Part shown: positions 7,064 through 14,000 of the stretch, in pieces
Layout: each line of letters starts with the position of its first letter
Position numbering within the stretch: the stretch's first letter is position 1
DNA from: Phycisphaerales bacterium
Lineage (GTDB): Bacteria > Planctomycetota > Phycisphaerae > Phycisphaerales > UBA1924
Assembly (NCBI GenBank): GCA_030680655.1
Contig: JAUXUZ010000277.1
Span: 1 to 15,826 of the forward strand
Reading direction: 5' to 3'
Length of the DNA: 15,826 bases
Translations under genes and position numbers: made by a program
The notes under the pieces: generated by a model
The model's database searches: none
What the model was told of the DNA's origin: nothing
What the model saw: only the letters and a program-made list of their open reading frames with translations

Positions 7064-8707
7064 TCAGTTGCAGGCCGTGAAGAACTGGTCAATGAACACG
7101 ACGAAGTCGTTGTTGTCCCAGGCGTTGTCGCGTCCCTGAACGCCGCCCTGGACGCCAACATCGGCGCACTCGCTCTGGCTAAAGAACAGGTCGATGAACA
7201 CGACGAAGTCGTTGTTGTCGAACAGTCCGTCGCTCCCGCGTGCGCCGCCCTGGCTCCCGACGTCGGCGAGGCAGAAGCGAGGGACGCGGACCCTGATAAG
7301 CGCCGACCCGAGGACGGCCGGGTCGGTGGGGATTGCAGCCTGGCGTGAAGTTGCCACGACCACGTAGCACCAGCCGTCGTTTGTGAGCACCGCCGTGTCG
7401 GTCGAGATATCGGTGACTACGCAGTGTTCGTTGGTGGCTGGGTTGTTGTCCAGGTCGAGCGCGTCGCCCTCCCTGATGAGCTCGACGCGGTTGTTGGCGA
7501 CCAGAACCTCGTCGCGGATGTACCCGGGAATATCGATGCCCTCGTCATCACCCGGGGCACGGGTCATGTCGTCGGTTCCTCCGGCGATGACAAAGTCGCC
7601 CCGGTCGTTGGCAGCGATGTTGCTGAGCGAGCCGCCCCTGCTCGACCAGCGCTCGGTGCCGCAAGAGACGATTGTCCCTGAAGGCGCTGCGTAGGCCACC
7701 GTGCGGCCGTTGACCTGACCGAACGTGCCGCTGAACGAACCGCCGCCGAAACCGCCGCGGCAGTACCACTTGGGCGTGCCCGCCGTTCCCGGGGTGAGGC
7801 CCACGCTACCGGGCGCGATGGTCTGCACCAGCAATGAGGCGTCGTCGGGGAGCGGCGCATCCTGCTGCAGGATCACCGCGTTGTCCAGCGCGAGCGTGTT
7901 GAAGTTGCCGATGCCCAGGTAGCCCAGCACGAGCGTGCTTGCGCCGGCGCTGTCGAGCCCGAATTGAATCGAGAACGAGCGCCACGGGATGCCCCCTGTG
8001 ACGGGCTGATTCGCCGGCACAGACTGGTTCGAGTCGATCGTCTGTGCCACGAGCGTGTTGCTGGTGCCGTTGCCGATGAAGATGCCCTCGCGCGGGTCGA
8101 GAACGGGGAAGCCCGGGGTGCGCTGGCTGATCCACATGACCCGCCCGTTGGCGTCCATCGCCACGCCGTCGGCGAACTGCCCGGCGTTGTAGCTGTACCC
8201 GGTTACCGAGAGCGCCTGCGCTTCGCGTGCCATGGCCGTGAAGTTCGCTGCGCTGCTACCGAGCAGTTGACCACGCACCACCACGTAGTTCTGCGAAGAA
8301 GGCGTGTTGCGCCCCGGGGTTGAGAAGGCAAACTGGCCGGAGTCGTTGATGGACCGGCGCGGGTTGAAACTGCCGAACTGTTCTCCGGCAAGCAGCCCGG
8401 ACGAGCCCGTTGTCGGGATTGGGTCGTTCTCACGAGCGACGATGCCGTAGGCCGTCCCTGTTCCGTACACCAGGAACGTGTCGGTCAGCGTGCTGGGGTC
8501 TTCTGAGTTTCCTCTCGTGAGCCAGTACGAGCCGTCGGGGCTCAGGGCCGGCCGATCGAACGCGGCGGTGGAGTTCGGGCGCCACTTGAGCGAGTAGCCG
8601 GTGATGTTGGAGGATGGGATGTCGGAGTAGTTGGTGAGAAGGGTCTGAACATCGGCGGACGCCGTACCGACGGCGACGAGCAAAAGACAAACTGAAGAGC
8701 GCGTCAT
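7064..8707 (-). CDS. Secreted repeat protein with C-terminal GC-type dockerin module
   Basis: Encodes 547 residues. The signal peptide (1-18, ending TASA) is preceded by a strong Shine-Dalgarno site that fixes the start at 8707 rather than the upstream in-frame codon at 8743. The central region (about 20-475) is beta-rich with loosely repeated signatures such as INDSGQFAFS, ANDRGDFVIAGG, IVARENDPIP and LIREGDALD. This suggests a propeller-like fold of the kind seen in planctomycete secreted proteins that use varied anchoring domains. The last 69 residues (479-547) are two tandem dockerin-like units, each ending in DNNDFVVFID(L/Q)FF, with Cys at the first and penultimate positions. Dockerin loops bind calcium and usually mediate protein-protein attachment; the partner is unknown here. 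Its module is 42/69 identical, without gaps, to that of the neighbouring upstream gene. Confidence 0.88.
   Translation of the reverse strand: MTRSSVCLLLVAVGTASADVQTLLTNYSDIPSSNITGYSLKWRPNSTAAFDRPALSPDGSYWLTRGNSEDPSTLTDTFLVYGTGTAYGIVARENDPIPTTGSSGLLAGEQFGSFNPRRSINDSGQFAFSTPGRNTPSSQNYVVVRGQLLGSSAANFTAMAREAQALSVTGYSYNAGQFADGVAMDANGRVMWISQRTPGFPVLDPREGIFIGNGTSNTLVAQTIDSNQSVPANQPVTGGIPWRSFSIQFGLDSAGASTLVLGYLGIGNFNTLALDNAVILQQDAPLPDDASLLVQTIAPGSVGLTPGTAGTPKWYCRGGFGGGSFSGTFGQVNGRTVAYAAPSGTIVSCGTERWSSRGGSLSNIAANDRGDFVIAGGTDDMTRAPGDDEGIDIPGYIRDEVLVANNRVELIREGDALDLDNNPATNEHCVVTDISTDTAVLTNDGWCYVVVATSRQAAIPTDPAVLGSALIRVRVPRFCLADVGSQGGARGSDGLFDNNDFVVFIDLFFSQSECADVGVQGGVQGRDNAWDNNDFVVFIDQFFTACN
7092..7219. 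repeat. Direct repeat encoding the two dockerin half-units of the larger secreted protein
   Basis: An identical 26-base sequence occurs at 7092-7117 and 7194-7219. It encodes (minus strand) the DNNDFVVFI core of each dockerin-like unit. The exact nucleotide identity of two copies within one gene, beyond what the protein requires, suggests recent duplication, gene conversion or strong constraint. Confidence 0.85.
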
Positions 8708-8712
8708 GAAGT

Positions 8713-8718
8713 CTCCTT
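8713..8718 (-). promoter_or_regulatory. Shine-Dalgarno site of the larger dockerin-module protein
   Basis: AAGGAG on the minus strand lies 5 bases before the ATG at 8707. It decides between this Met, which begins a good signal peptide, and the upstream in-frame start at 8743, which has 12 extra residues ahead of the signal segment. Confidence 0.85.
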
Positions 8719-8729
8719 GACTAGCCGCA

Positions 8730-8744
8730 ATTGTGCCAGACAAT
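8730..8744. repeat. Short inverted repeat in the leader of the larger dockerin-module gene
   Basis: ATTGT (8730-8734) and ACAAT (8740-8744) flank GCCAG, giving a 5-bp inverted repeat that extends by two more positions if a G-T wobble is allowed. It lies about 11 bases upstream of the Shine-Dalgarno site. It may be an operator or leader hairpin; chance is also reasonable. Confidence 0.25.
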
Positions 8745-8771
8745 CGACGGCCAGGCCATCAGGAAACGCTC

Positions 8772-8800
8772 GGAATCGAGAGATTCCCGCGATCGCGGGA
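8772..8800 (-). terminator. Overlapping inverted repeats after the smaller dockerin-module gene, possible terminator
   Basis: Two perfect inverted repeats share bases. TCCCGCGA (8785-8792) abuts TCGCGGGA (8793-8800) with no spacer, a 16-bp palindrome. GGAATC (8772-8777) pairs with GATTCC (8782-8787) around GAGA. Because 8785-8787 belong to both, the two stems compete. They lie 42-71 bases past the stop of the minus-strand gene ending at 8843. No T-run follows, so termination or transcript-end stabilisation is only a suggestion; the palindrome could equally be a protein-binding site. Confidence 0.4.
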
Positions 8801-8842
8801 GCGGCGGCGGTCGCCCATCGGGGTGTTGGCGTCAGTCGCGGC

Positions 8843-9754
8843 CTATTGGCAGCCGGCGAAGAACTGATCGATGAAGACGATGAAGTCGTTGTTGTCCCAC
8901 TCCAGGTCAGCGCCCGCTACGCCACCGGCGCGGCCGATGTCGGCGGCCGGGTTACGCCCGAAGAAGTAGTTGATGAAGACGATGAAGTCGTTGTTGTCGA
9001 GCACGCCGTCGGGTCCCTGGAAGCCGCCGGTTGAGCCCAGGTCGGCCGGGCAGTTGCTGGCGCTCTCGATCACAGCGCGGATGAAGAAGTTGCCGCTGAT
9101 GCCGAAGACAGAGTTAAAGGGTGGTCCGAGCACGATCCGCGGCTCAAAGAACTGGCTGCTGTTGATCCCCATCTCGGGCCAGGTGCCGTAGATGGCGTTG
9201 GCGCCGGCGGTGCTGCGGTTGGCGTTGTTGGGGGGCCAGTCGGAGCAGACGCTCGGGCCGTTGTTCTGATCCGTCGCGGTCAGGAATTCCAGGCCCACGC
9301 TGATCTTGGAGACGTCGTTGAGGATGATGTTCTCGCTGGAGAAGTCGAACTCGTTCAACCCGCCGTCTTGCATCTGCGGTGTGAGGCCGTCGCCGTCGGC
9401 GGCGTCGTTCTTTGAATCGAACACGAGGAAGTAGCCCGGCTGGAGCACCGAGCCGGAGTAGATCATGATCGACCCCTGGTCGCTGGGAGGAATGGTGCCC
9501 GGCGAGGTGCTGGCCCACATGATCTGCACCTTCGTCACCTTGAACGCAGGGCGCAGGTTGACCGGCACGGTGAGCACGGCGAGCGCCTGCTCACCGGCGA
9601 CGAAGCCGGCCTGGATCGACATCTGCGCATCGGCGACGGTGGTGGTGTCGTTGGGGAAGCGGTCGTTCTTGAGGATGGTCTGGCCAAGCGCAGTGGATGA
9701 ACCGGCGGCGACGAACAGGCCGCACAGGCAAGCAGCGGTGTGGATGAAGTTCAT
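8843..9754 (-). CDS. Secreted protein with C-terminal GC-type dockerin module
   Basis: Encodes 303 residues. The signal peptide (about 1-24, ending STALGQ) begins at the ATG at 9754, supported by GGGAG 5 bases upstream; the open frame continues to 9886 but that extension lacks any such site. The middle region (about 25-232) looks like an extracellular beta-sandwich with strands such as GSIMIYSGS, GYFLVFDSKND and FFIRAVIES, resembling the carbohydrate-binding or 'choice-of-anchor' type domains common in planctomycetes; no precise family is recognised. The final 69 residues (235-303) hold two dockerin-like units with DNNDFIVFIN and DNNDFIVFID cores and Cys residues at the first and penultimate positions. 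It lies 141 bases downstream of zwf and 135 bases upstream of the second dockerin-module gene on the same strand. Function unknown; export and module assignment are solid. Confidence 0.87.
   Translation of the reverse strand: MNFIHTAACLCGLFVAAGSSTALGQTILKNDRFPNDTTTVADAQMSIQAGFVAGEQALAVLTVPVNLRPAFKVTKVQIMWASTSPGTIPPSDQGSIMIYSGSVLQPGYFLVFDSKNDAADGDGLTPQMQDGGLNEFDFSSENIILNDVSKISVGLEFLTATDQNNGPSVCSDWPPNNANRSTAGANAIYGTWPEMGINSSQFFEPRIVLGPPFNSVFGISGNFFIRAVIESASNCPADLGSTGGFQGPDGVLDNNDFIVFINYFFGRNPAADIGRAGGVAGADLEWDNNDFIVFIDQFFAGCQ
8871..8998. repeat. Direct repeat encoding the two dockerin half-units of the smaller secreted protein
   Basis: An identical 26-base sequence occurs at 8871-8896 and 8973-8998, encoding (minus strand) the DNNDFIVFI core. 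The copies are 102 bases apart, exactly the spacing seen in the neighbouring dockerin-module gene (7092 and 7194), and differ from that gene's version at only two positions. Confidence 0.85.
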
Positions 9755-9759
9755 GGGTA

Positions 9760-9764
9760 CTCCC
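9760..9764 (-). promoter_or_regulatory. Shine-Dalgarno site of the smaller dockerin-module protein
   Basis: GGGAG on the minus strand is 5 bases before the ATG at 9754, which begins the signal peptide. It favours this start over the longer open frame that reaches 9886. Confidence 0.7.
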
Positions 9765-9895
9765 AGGGCACGAGGGCCCGCTCGGGTTCTTGCAGAGACG
9801 CTTTGGCGCACCAGAACGGCGGCGCCTGATGCAGGTCTATACGGATACCACACGGAGCGGATGCTGGCCAGTCCGCAGTTGGACAAACACGCATA

Positions 9896-11479
9896 TCACC
9901 CGACTGTTTTGCGAACAAACCCCGGCGGTGGGCTGTGCCAACGTCCGACACCTCCAAATAGGCGCTCGGCGGCGTCGGGGCCCCAAGACCCCGGCTCGTA
10001 CGTGTGGATCGACGAGCGGATGAGCGGGTTCTTGATGAACGGCTCGCAGATCTTCCACCCGAGTTCGACTTCTTCCTTGTGCTTGTAGAGCGTGCGGTCG
10101 CCGCGGATGGCGTCGACGATGAGCGGCCCGTACGCCTCCACCTGCTCGCCGCCAAAGCGGTCGAGGTAGTCGAGCTGCAAGTCGGCGTAGTCGAGCTTCA
10201 TGCCCATGCCGGGGACCTTGCCCTCCAGGCGCAGGCTGATCCCTTCGCGCGGGGCGATGTTGATGATCAAGCGGTTAGCGGGCCGGTCGGCGAGCGAGCC
10301 GTCGAACATCTTGAAGATCTGCACCGGTGGCCGGCGGAACTGCACGACGATCTCGGTCTGCTTGACGGCGAGCTTCTTGCCCGAGCGCAGGTAGAAGGGG
10401 ACGCCCGACCAGCGCCAGTTGTCGATCTCGAGTCGAACGGCGGCGTAGGTGTCGGTGTTGCGCTTGGGGTCAACGCCGTCTTCCTCGATGTACGCGCGGT
10501 CCTGAGGCCCTTTGCCGCGCCCGTAGCGCCCCATGACGCAGGCGGAGGGCGCCTCGGCGTCGCTGGCGACCACGCAGGAGCCGAGCAGCTTGATCTTCTC
10601 GCGCATGATCGCGTCGGCGTCAAAGACGCTGGGAGGCTCCATCGCGACCATGCACATGACCTGCAGCAGGTGGCTCTGCACCATGTCACGCAGCGCACCG
10701 GCACGGTCGTAGAAGTTCGCCGCGCGGCTGCCGACGCCGACGGTCTCCGCCGCGGTGACCTGCACGTGCTCAACGACGTCGCGGTTCCAGATCGGTTCGA
10801 AGATCGTGTTGGCGAAGCGCATGACGGCGATGTTCTGGACCAGCTCCTTGCCCAGGTAGTGGTCGATGCGGTACGTCTCTTCCTCTTCGAACACGCGGCC
10901 GAGCGCCCGGTTGAGCGAAACGGCGCTGGCGAGATCGTTGCCGAACGGCTTCTCGACGATGATGCGTTGCCAGGGTGTCGCCTCGGCGTTGAGCGAGCAC
11001 CAGCGGTGCCCCTCGGAGACGAGCCCGCCCGCCCCAATGTTCTCGATGATCGGTTCGTAAAGGTCCGGCGAGACCGACAGGTAAAAGAGGATGTTGGGCA
11101 TGCCCCCCTGGCGGAGGATGCCGGCGTTACCGCCCAGTTCGGCGATCTTGGCGGAGAGGCCCTCCATCGACTCCGCCGCCGCCGCGTCCGCCGCGTGGTA
11201 GAAGAGGCGGTTGGCGAAGCGGTCCCAGCCGGCCTGGTCAAACGCCGCGGCGTGCTCCTTGGCGCTGGCGTGCATCTTCTCGCGGAACGTGTCGTCGGAC
11301 ATCTCTGTCCGTGCGACACCGACGATGGATGTGCCCGGGGCGAGGCGTTGCTGCCTGTCCTGCTCGTAAAGGGCCGGGATGAGCTTGCGGGCCGTCAGGT
11401 CGCCCGATGCGCCGAAGATGACGATGACGCACGGGTCGGAGGGGTTGCCGTTGGAACTGGCGGGTGCTTTGGGGGTCAT
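9896..11479 (-). CDS. zwf: Glucose-6-phosphate 1-dehydrogenase
   Basis: Encodes 527 residues, slightly longer than the usual 480-510. The NAD(P)-binding GASGDLTARK is at 23-32, EKPFG at 176-180, and the active-site signature RIDHYLGKE at 204-212, including the substrate-binding Lys and catalytic His region. The C-terminal half contains the expected beta-sheet domain (FYLRSGKKL, VQFRRPP). It oxidises glucose 6-phosphate to 6-phosphogluconolactone in the cytosol, the first step of the oxidative pentose phosphate pathway; the second enzyme, Pgl, is encoded downstream on the same strand. The start is supported by AAGGA 6 bases upstream. About 14 polar residues precede the Rossmann strand and 20-30 extra residues extend the C-terminus. 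It diverges from thiE across about 190 bases. Confidence 0.96.
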   Translation of the reverse strand: MTPKAPASSNGNPSDPCVIVIFGASGDLTARKLIPALYEQDRQQRLAPGTSIVGVARTEMSDDTFREKMHASAKEHAAAFDQAGWDRFANRLFYHAADAAAAESMEGLSAKIAELGGNAGILRQGGMPNILFYLSVSPDLYEPIIENIGAGGLVSEGHRWCSLNAEATPWQRIIVEKPFGNDLASAVSLNRALGRVFEEEETYRIDHYLGKELVQNIAVMRFANTIFEPIWNRDVVEHVQVTAAETVGVGSRAANFYDRAGALRDMVQSHLLQVMCMVAMEPPSVFDADAIMREKIKLLGSCVVASDAEAPSACVMGRYGRGKGPQDRAYIEEDGVDPKRNTDTYAAVRLEIDNWRWSGVPFYLRSGKKLAVKQTEIVVQFRRPPVQIFKMFDGSLADRPANRLIINIAPREGISLRLEGKVPGMGMKLDYADLQLDYLDRFGGEQVEAYGPLIVDAIRGDRTLYKHKEEVELGWKICEPFIKNPLIRSSIHTYEPGSWGPDAAERLFGGVGRWHSPPPGFVRKTVG

Positions 11480-11660
11480 GCGGAGTCCTTGGGCGGGTCG
11501 TTCGACCGTGCGCAGCCATCGCGCCCGGTGTACCCCCTTCTCACGCCCTCTCCATCGGCGATCGGCCGGCTTTTCCCCCTCAAAGCGGCTCCGGCTCGCC
11601 TGGCACGGTCTGGCGCTGCGCGCCGGGCAACGAGCAGCGGGAGGTGACGCCGGACTTTCC

Positions 11661-11666
11661 TAGAGT
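11661..11666 (+). promoter_or_regulatory. Candidate -10 element for leaderless thiE
   Basis: TAGAGT is followed by exactly 6 bases (TTGATC) and then the GTG at 11673. No Shine-Dalgarno site precedes either candidate start (TTG 11667, GTG 11673). The arrangement fits transcription beginning at the start codon. No good -35 hexamer is visible 16-18 bases upstream. Confidence 0.4.
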
Positions 11667-11672
11667 TTGATC

Positions 11673-12731
11673 GTGCAAAGCCCGCTGCGGATGATCGACG
11701 CGAACGCCAACCGAGCCGCCGAAGGGCTGCGCGTGATGGAGGATGTCGCCCGATTTGGGCTCGATCACGCGGCACTGGCGGCCGCGTGTAAGGGGGCGCG
11801 CCATGACCTGCGGTCGGCATTGGCGCTGCTTCCGGGGGGAAGGCTGGGGATGCTGGCCGCTCGGGACACGCCCGGTGACGTGGGGACGACGGGCAAGGTG
11901 GAAAAGGGCGAGTTGGTCCGCGGCTCGTTGAGCGCGGTCGCGGCGTCCGCCGGGGGAAGGGTCATGGAGGCGCTTCGCGCAGTCGAGGAAGGGGCGAAGC
12001 TGGTTGATCCGCTGGGGGTAGTTTCGGCAACAGTCGAGCAGGTGCGCTACCGGGTGTACGAGATCGACAGGCAGCTTGGGTTGGCGATGGGAACGGGACG
12101 CGCTCCCCAGTGGCGGCTGTGCGTGCTGATAACAAAGGCGATGTGCCGCCGACCGTGGCTGGAGGTTGCGAAGCTGGCCCTTCAGGGCGGGGCAGATTGC
12201 CTGCAATTGCGTGAGAAGCAGCTGGGCGATGGCGAACTGCTCAAGCGGGCCCGTGCGCTCGTCGATCTCGCCCGCGGAGCGCCAGACCAAGCGTCGGTGA
12301 TCGTCAACGACCGCGCCGACATCGCCCTCGCCTCCGGAGCCGACGGTGTTCACCTGGGGCAGGAGGACGCAACAGTGGCCGACGTGCGGCGGATAGCGGG
12401 CGACTTGTTGATCGTCGGGGTGAGCACGCACAACATCAGCGAGGCACGCCGGGCGCTCCACGACGGCGCCGATTATGCGGGCGTGGGGGCGATGTTCCCG
12501 ACCGAGACGAAGGTGCGCGAGGCGAGCGGCGCGGCGTACCTGCGTGCGTTTCTCGAGCTGACGCGTGAGACCCGCCCGCTGCCCTTTCTGGCGATCGGGG
12601 GCATCACGCCGGAGAACGCCGGCGGGCTCGTCGACGCCGGCTGCCGCGGCGTGGCGGTGAGCAGCGTTGTGTGCGGGAGCGACGACCCGCTGGGCGTGTG
12701 CCGCCGTCTGCGGGATCTGATGGGCCGCTGA
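11673..12731 (+). CDS. thiE: Thiamine-phosphate synthase with N-terminal ThiD2-like domain
   Basis: Encodes 352 residues from GTG 11673. A TTG two codons earlier (11667) and an ATG at 11691 are alternatives; the last would cut into the conserved N-terminal motif. Residues about 3-130 form an extra helical domain with DANANRAAEGLRVMED (9-24), RDTPGDVGT (64-72) and EALRAVEE (99-106). This pattern is found ahead of ThiE in cyanobacteria and planctomycetes, and I believe Pfam calls it ThiD2. The C-terminal TIM barrel has all ThiE motifs: QLREK (178-182), NDRADIA (212-218), HLGQED (227-232), GGI (309-311) and GVAVSS (326-331). ThiE joins the pyrimidine and thiazole moieties to make thiamine phosphate. 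No Shine-Dalgarno site is present, and a -10-like hexamer sits 6 bases before the GTG. The M16 peptidase gene follows 34 bases downstream. Confidence 0.92.
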   Translation: MQSPLRMIDANANRAAEGLRVMEDVARFGLDHAALAAACKGARHDLRSALALLPGGRLGMLAARDTPGDVGTTGKVEKGELVRGSLSAVAASAGGRVMEALRAVEEGAKLVDPLGVVSATVEQVRYRVYEIDRQLGLAMGTGRAPQWRLCVLITKAMCRRPWLEVAKLALQGGADCLQLREKQLGDGELLKRARALVDLARGAPDQASVIVNDRADIALASGADGVHLGQEDATVADVRRIAGDLLIVGVSTHNISEARRALHDGADYAGVGAMFPTETKVREASGAAYLRAFLELTRETRPLPFLAIGGITPENAGGLVDAGCRGVAVSSVVCGSDDPLGVCRRLRDLMGR

Positions 12732-12753
12732 ACACCGGTTCGGGGTGCGCCAC

Positions 12754-12759
12754 TACGCT
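12754..12759 (+). promoter_or_regulatory. Candidate -10 element for the leaderless M16 peptidase gene
   Basis: TACGCT is followed by exactly 6 bases (TGGTCC) and the ATG at 12766, which lacks a Shine-Dalgarno site. TGAACA at 12730-12735 (four of six matches to TTGACA) stands 18 bases upstream as a possible -35. This promoter would lie in the 34-base gap after thiE. Confidence 0.4.
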
Positions 12760-12765
12760 TGGTCC

Positions 12766-13983
12766 ATGGCCTCAGACTTCAAGCACGCGACGCTCGGCAA
12801 CGGGCTCACCATCATCGCCGAGACCGACCTGCACGCCCACACCGCCTCAGTCGGGTTCTTCGTCCGCACGGGGGCCCGCGACGAGAAGAAGGACGTGATG
12901 GGGGTCTCGCACTTCCTCGAGCACATGATGTTCAAAGGGACAGCCCGGCGGTCGGCCGACGACGTCAACCGCGAGTTTGACAGCATGGGCGCGAAGGCGA
13001 ACGCCTACACGGGCCAGGAGATGACGGCCTTCTTCGCGTCGGTGCTGCCCGAGCAGCTCTCGACCGCGACCGAGCTGCTGGCCGACATGATGCGCCCCGC
13101 GCTGCGCGAGGCCGACTTTGACACCGAGAAGGGAGTGATCCTCGAAGAGATCGCGATGTACAAGGACGAGCCGTTCTGGGTGCTCTACGAGCGTCTGATG
13201 GAGGCCCACTTCCGCGATCACCCGCTGAGCCACCGCGTGCTGGGGACGACCGAGTCGATCACCGCCCTGAGGGTTGAGCAGATGCTCGACTACTTCAGCC
13301 ACCGCTACTCGGCCGACACCACGACCGTTGCGCTCGCCGGGCGCGTGGACTTCGACGCCGCGGTAGCGCAGATCGGCGCGCTGTGCTCGTCATGGCCGCG
13401 CACCGGCGCCGAACGGAAAGAGGCCAAGCCGAACTACGGGCTGGAGCGGATCGCGATCAAGGACGAACGGCTGAGCCGCGCTTACCGCATGATGATCGCC
13501 GAAGCGCCCGCCAGCGACGATCCGCGCCGGTACGCCGCCGCTGTTCTCGGTGAGGTGATGGGCGGGCAGGACAACAGCCGCCTGCACTGGTCCCTCATCG
13601 AGCCGGGCATCGCCGAAGAAGCCTCGATGAGCTACGACCCGCGCGACGGGGTCGGCGACTATCGCGTGATGGTTGTCGCCGAGGCCGAAGCGATCGAAGA
13701 AGCCTGGGGCATCGTCGACCGCGAGATCGCCGGCCTGGCCGCCTCGCTCACGCAGGGTGACGTGGACCTGGTGCGTGCCAAGATCGCCACCGGCGTGACG
13801 GTCGCCGGCGAGCGTCCGGAGGGGCGGATGCACCGCATCGGTCGGATGTGGACGCTCAACCGCGAGTACACAACGCTGGCGCAGGAACTGGAGCGGCTGA
13901 ACGCGGTGACCGTCGAGAGCGTGGTCTCGTTGTTGAACGACTTCCCGTTGACCCGGGCGACTGTCGGCACGGTTCACCCGTGA
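12766..13983 (+). CDS. M16-family zinc metallopeptidase (processing peptidase type)
   Basis: Encodes 405 residues, the size of a single M16B-type subunit. The inverted zinc motif HFLEH is at 49-53 (two His ligands and the catalytic Glu), within GVSHFLEHMMFKGT. Glu128 in the EKGVILEEI segment has the right spacing to be the third zinc ligand, so the enzyme looks catalytically complete. The N-terminal TLGNGLTIIAE strand is typical of the family. No signal peptide is seen, so a cytoplasmic location is likely, although homologues act on signal or transit-like peptides. An in-frame GTG at 12745 would add seven residues; the ATG at 12766 is preferred because it begins the conserved region directly. 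It follows thiE closely and converges on the HDOD gene, 17 bases between stops. Substrate unknown. Confidence 0.92.
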   Translation: MASDFKHATLGNGLTIIAETDLHAHTASVGFFVRTGARDEKKDVMGVSHFLEHMMFKGTARRSADDVNREFDSMGAKANAYTGQEMTAFFASVLPEQLSTATELLADMMRPALREADFDTEKGVILEEIAMYKDEPFWVLYERLMEAHFRDHPLSHRVLGTTESITALRVEQMLDYFSHRYSADTTTVALAGRVDFDAAVAQIGALCSSWPRTGAERKEAKPNYGLERIAIKDERLSRAYRMMIAEAPASDDPRRYAAAVLGEVMGGQDNSRLHWSLIEPGIAEEASMSYDPRDGVGDYRVMVVAEAEAIEEAWGIVDREIAGLAASLTQGDVDLVRAKIATGVTVAGERPEGRMHRIGRMWTLNREYTTLAQELERLNAVTVESVVSLLNDFPLTRATVGTVHP

Positions 13984-14000
13984 GCGGGCGAAGCCAGTGA

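Noticed and set aside
6208..7161. Full-length 317-codon frame for pgl
   Set aside because: The extension overlaps the end of the preceding secreted-protein gene, where it is a Ser/Thr/Arg-rich shadow of the dockerin coding sequence. Family length supports the start at 7011 (or 7050).
8727..8738. TGGCAC and TTGC on the minus strand, resembling a sigma-54 promoter
   Set aside because: Only 2 bases separate the two boxes where 5 are required, so it cannot be a -24/-12 promoter.
10004..11647. 547-codon open frame on the + strand opposite zwf
   Set aside because: It is antisense to zwf, which has full active-site motifs. The translation is repetitive Val/Asp/Leu/Ala/Arg with no domain features.
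11662..11672. AGAGTTTGATC matches the conserved beginning of bacterial 16S rRNA
   Set aside because: The match ends after 11 bases, and the following sequence encodes the conserved ThiE N-terminal domain, not rRNA. It is coincidental, though it could attract a 16S forward primer.
11580..12461. 293-codon open frame on the - strand opposite thiE
   Set aside because: thiE has all catalytic motifs in the + frame; the antisense translation shows no family features and runs through the divergent promoter region.
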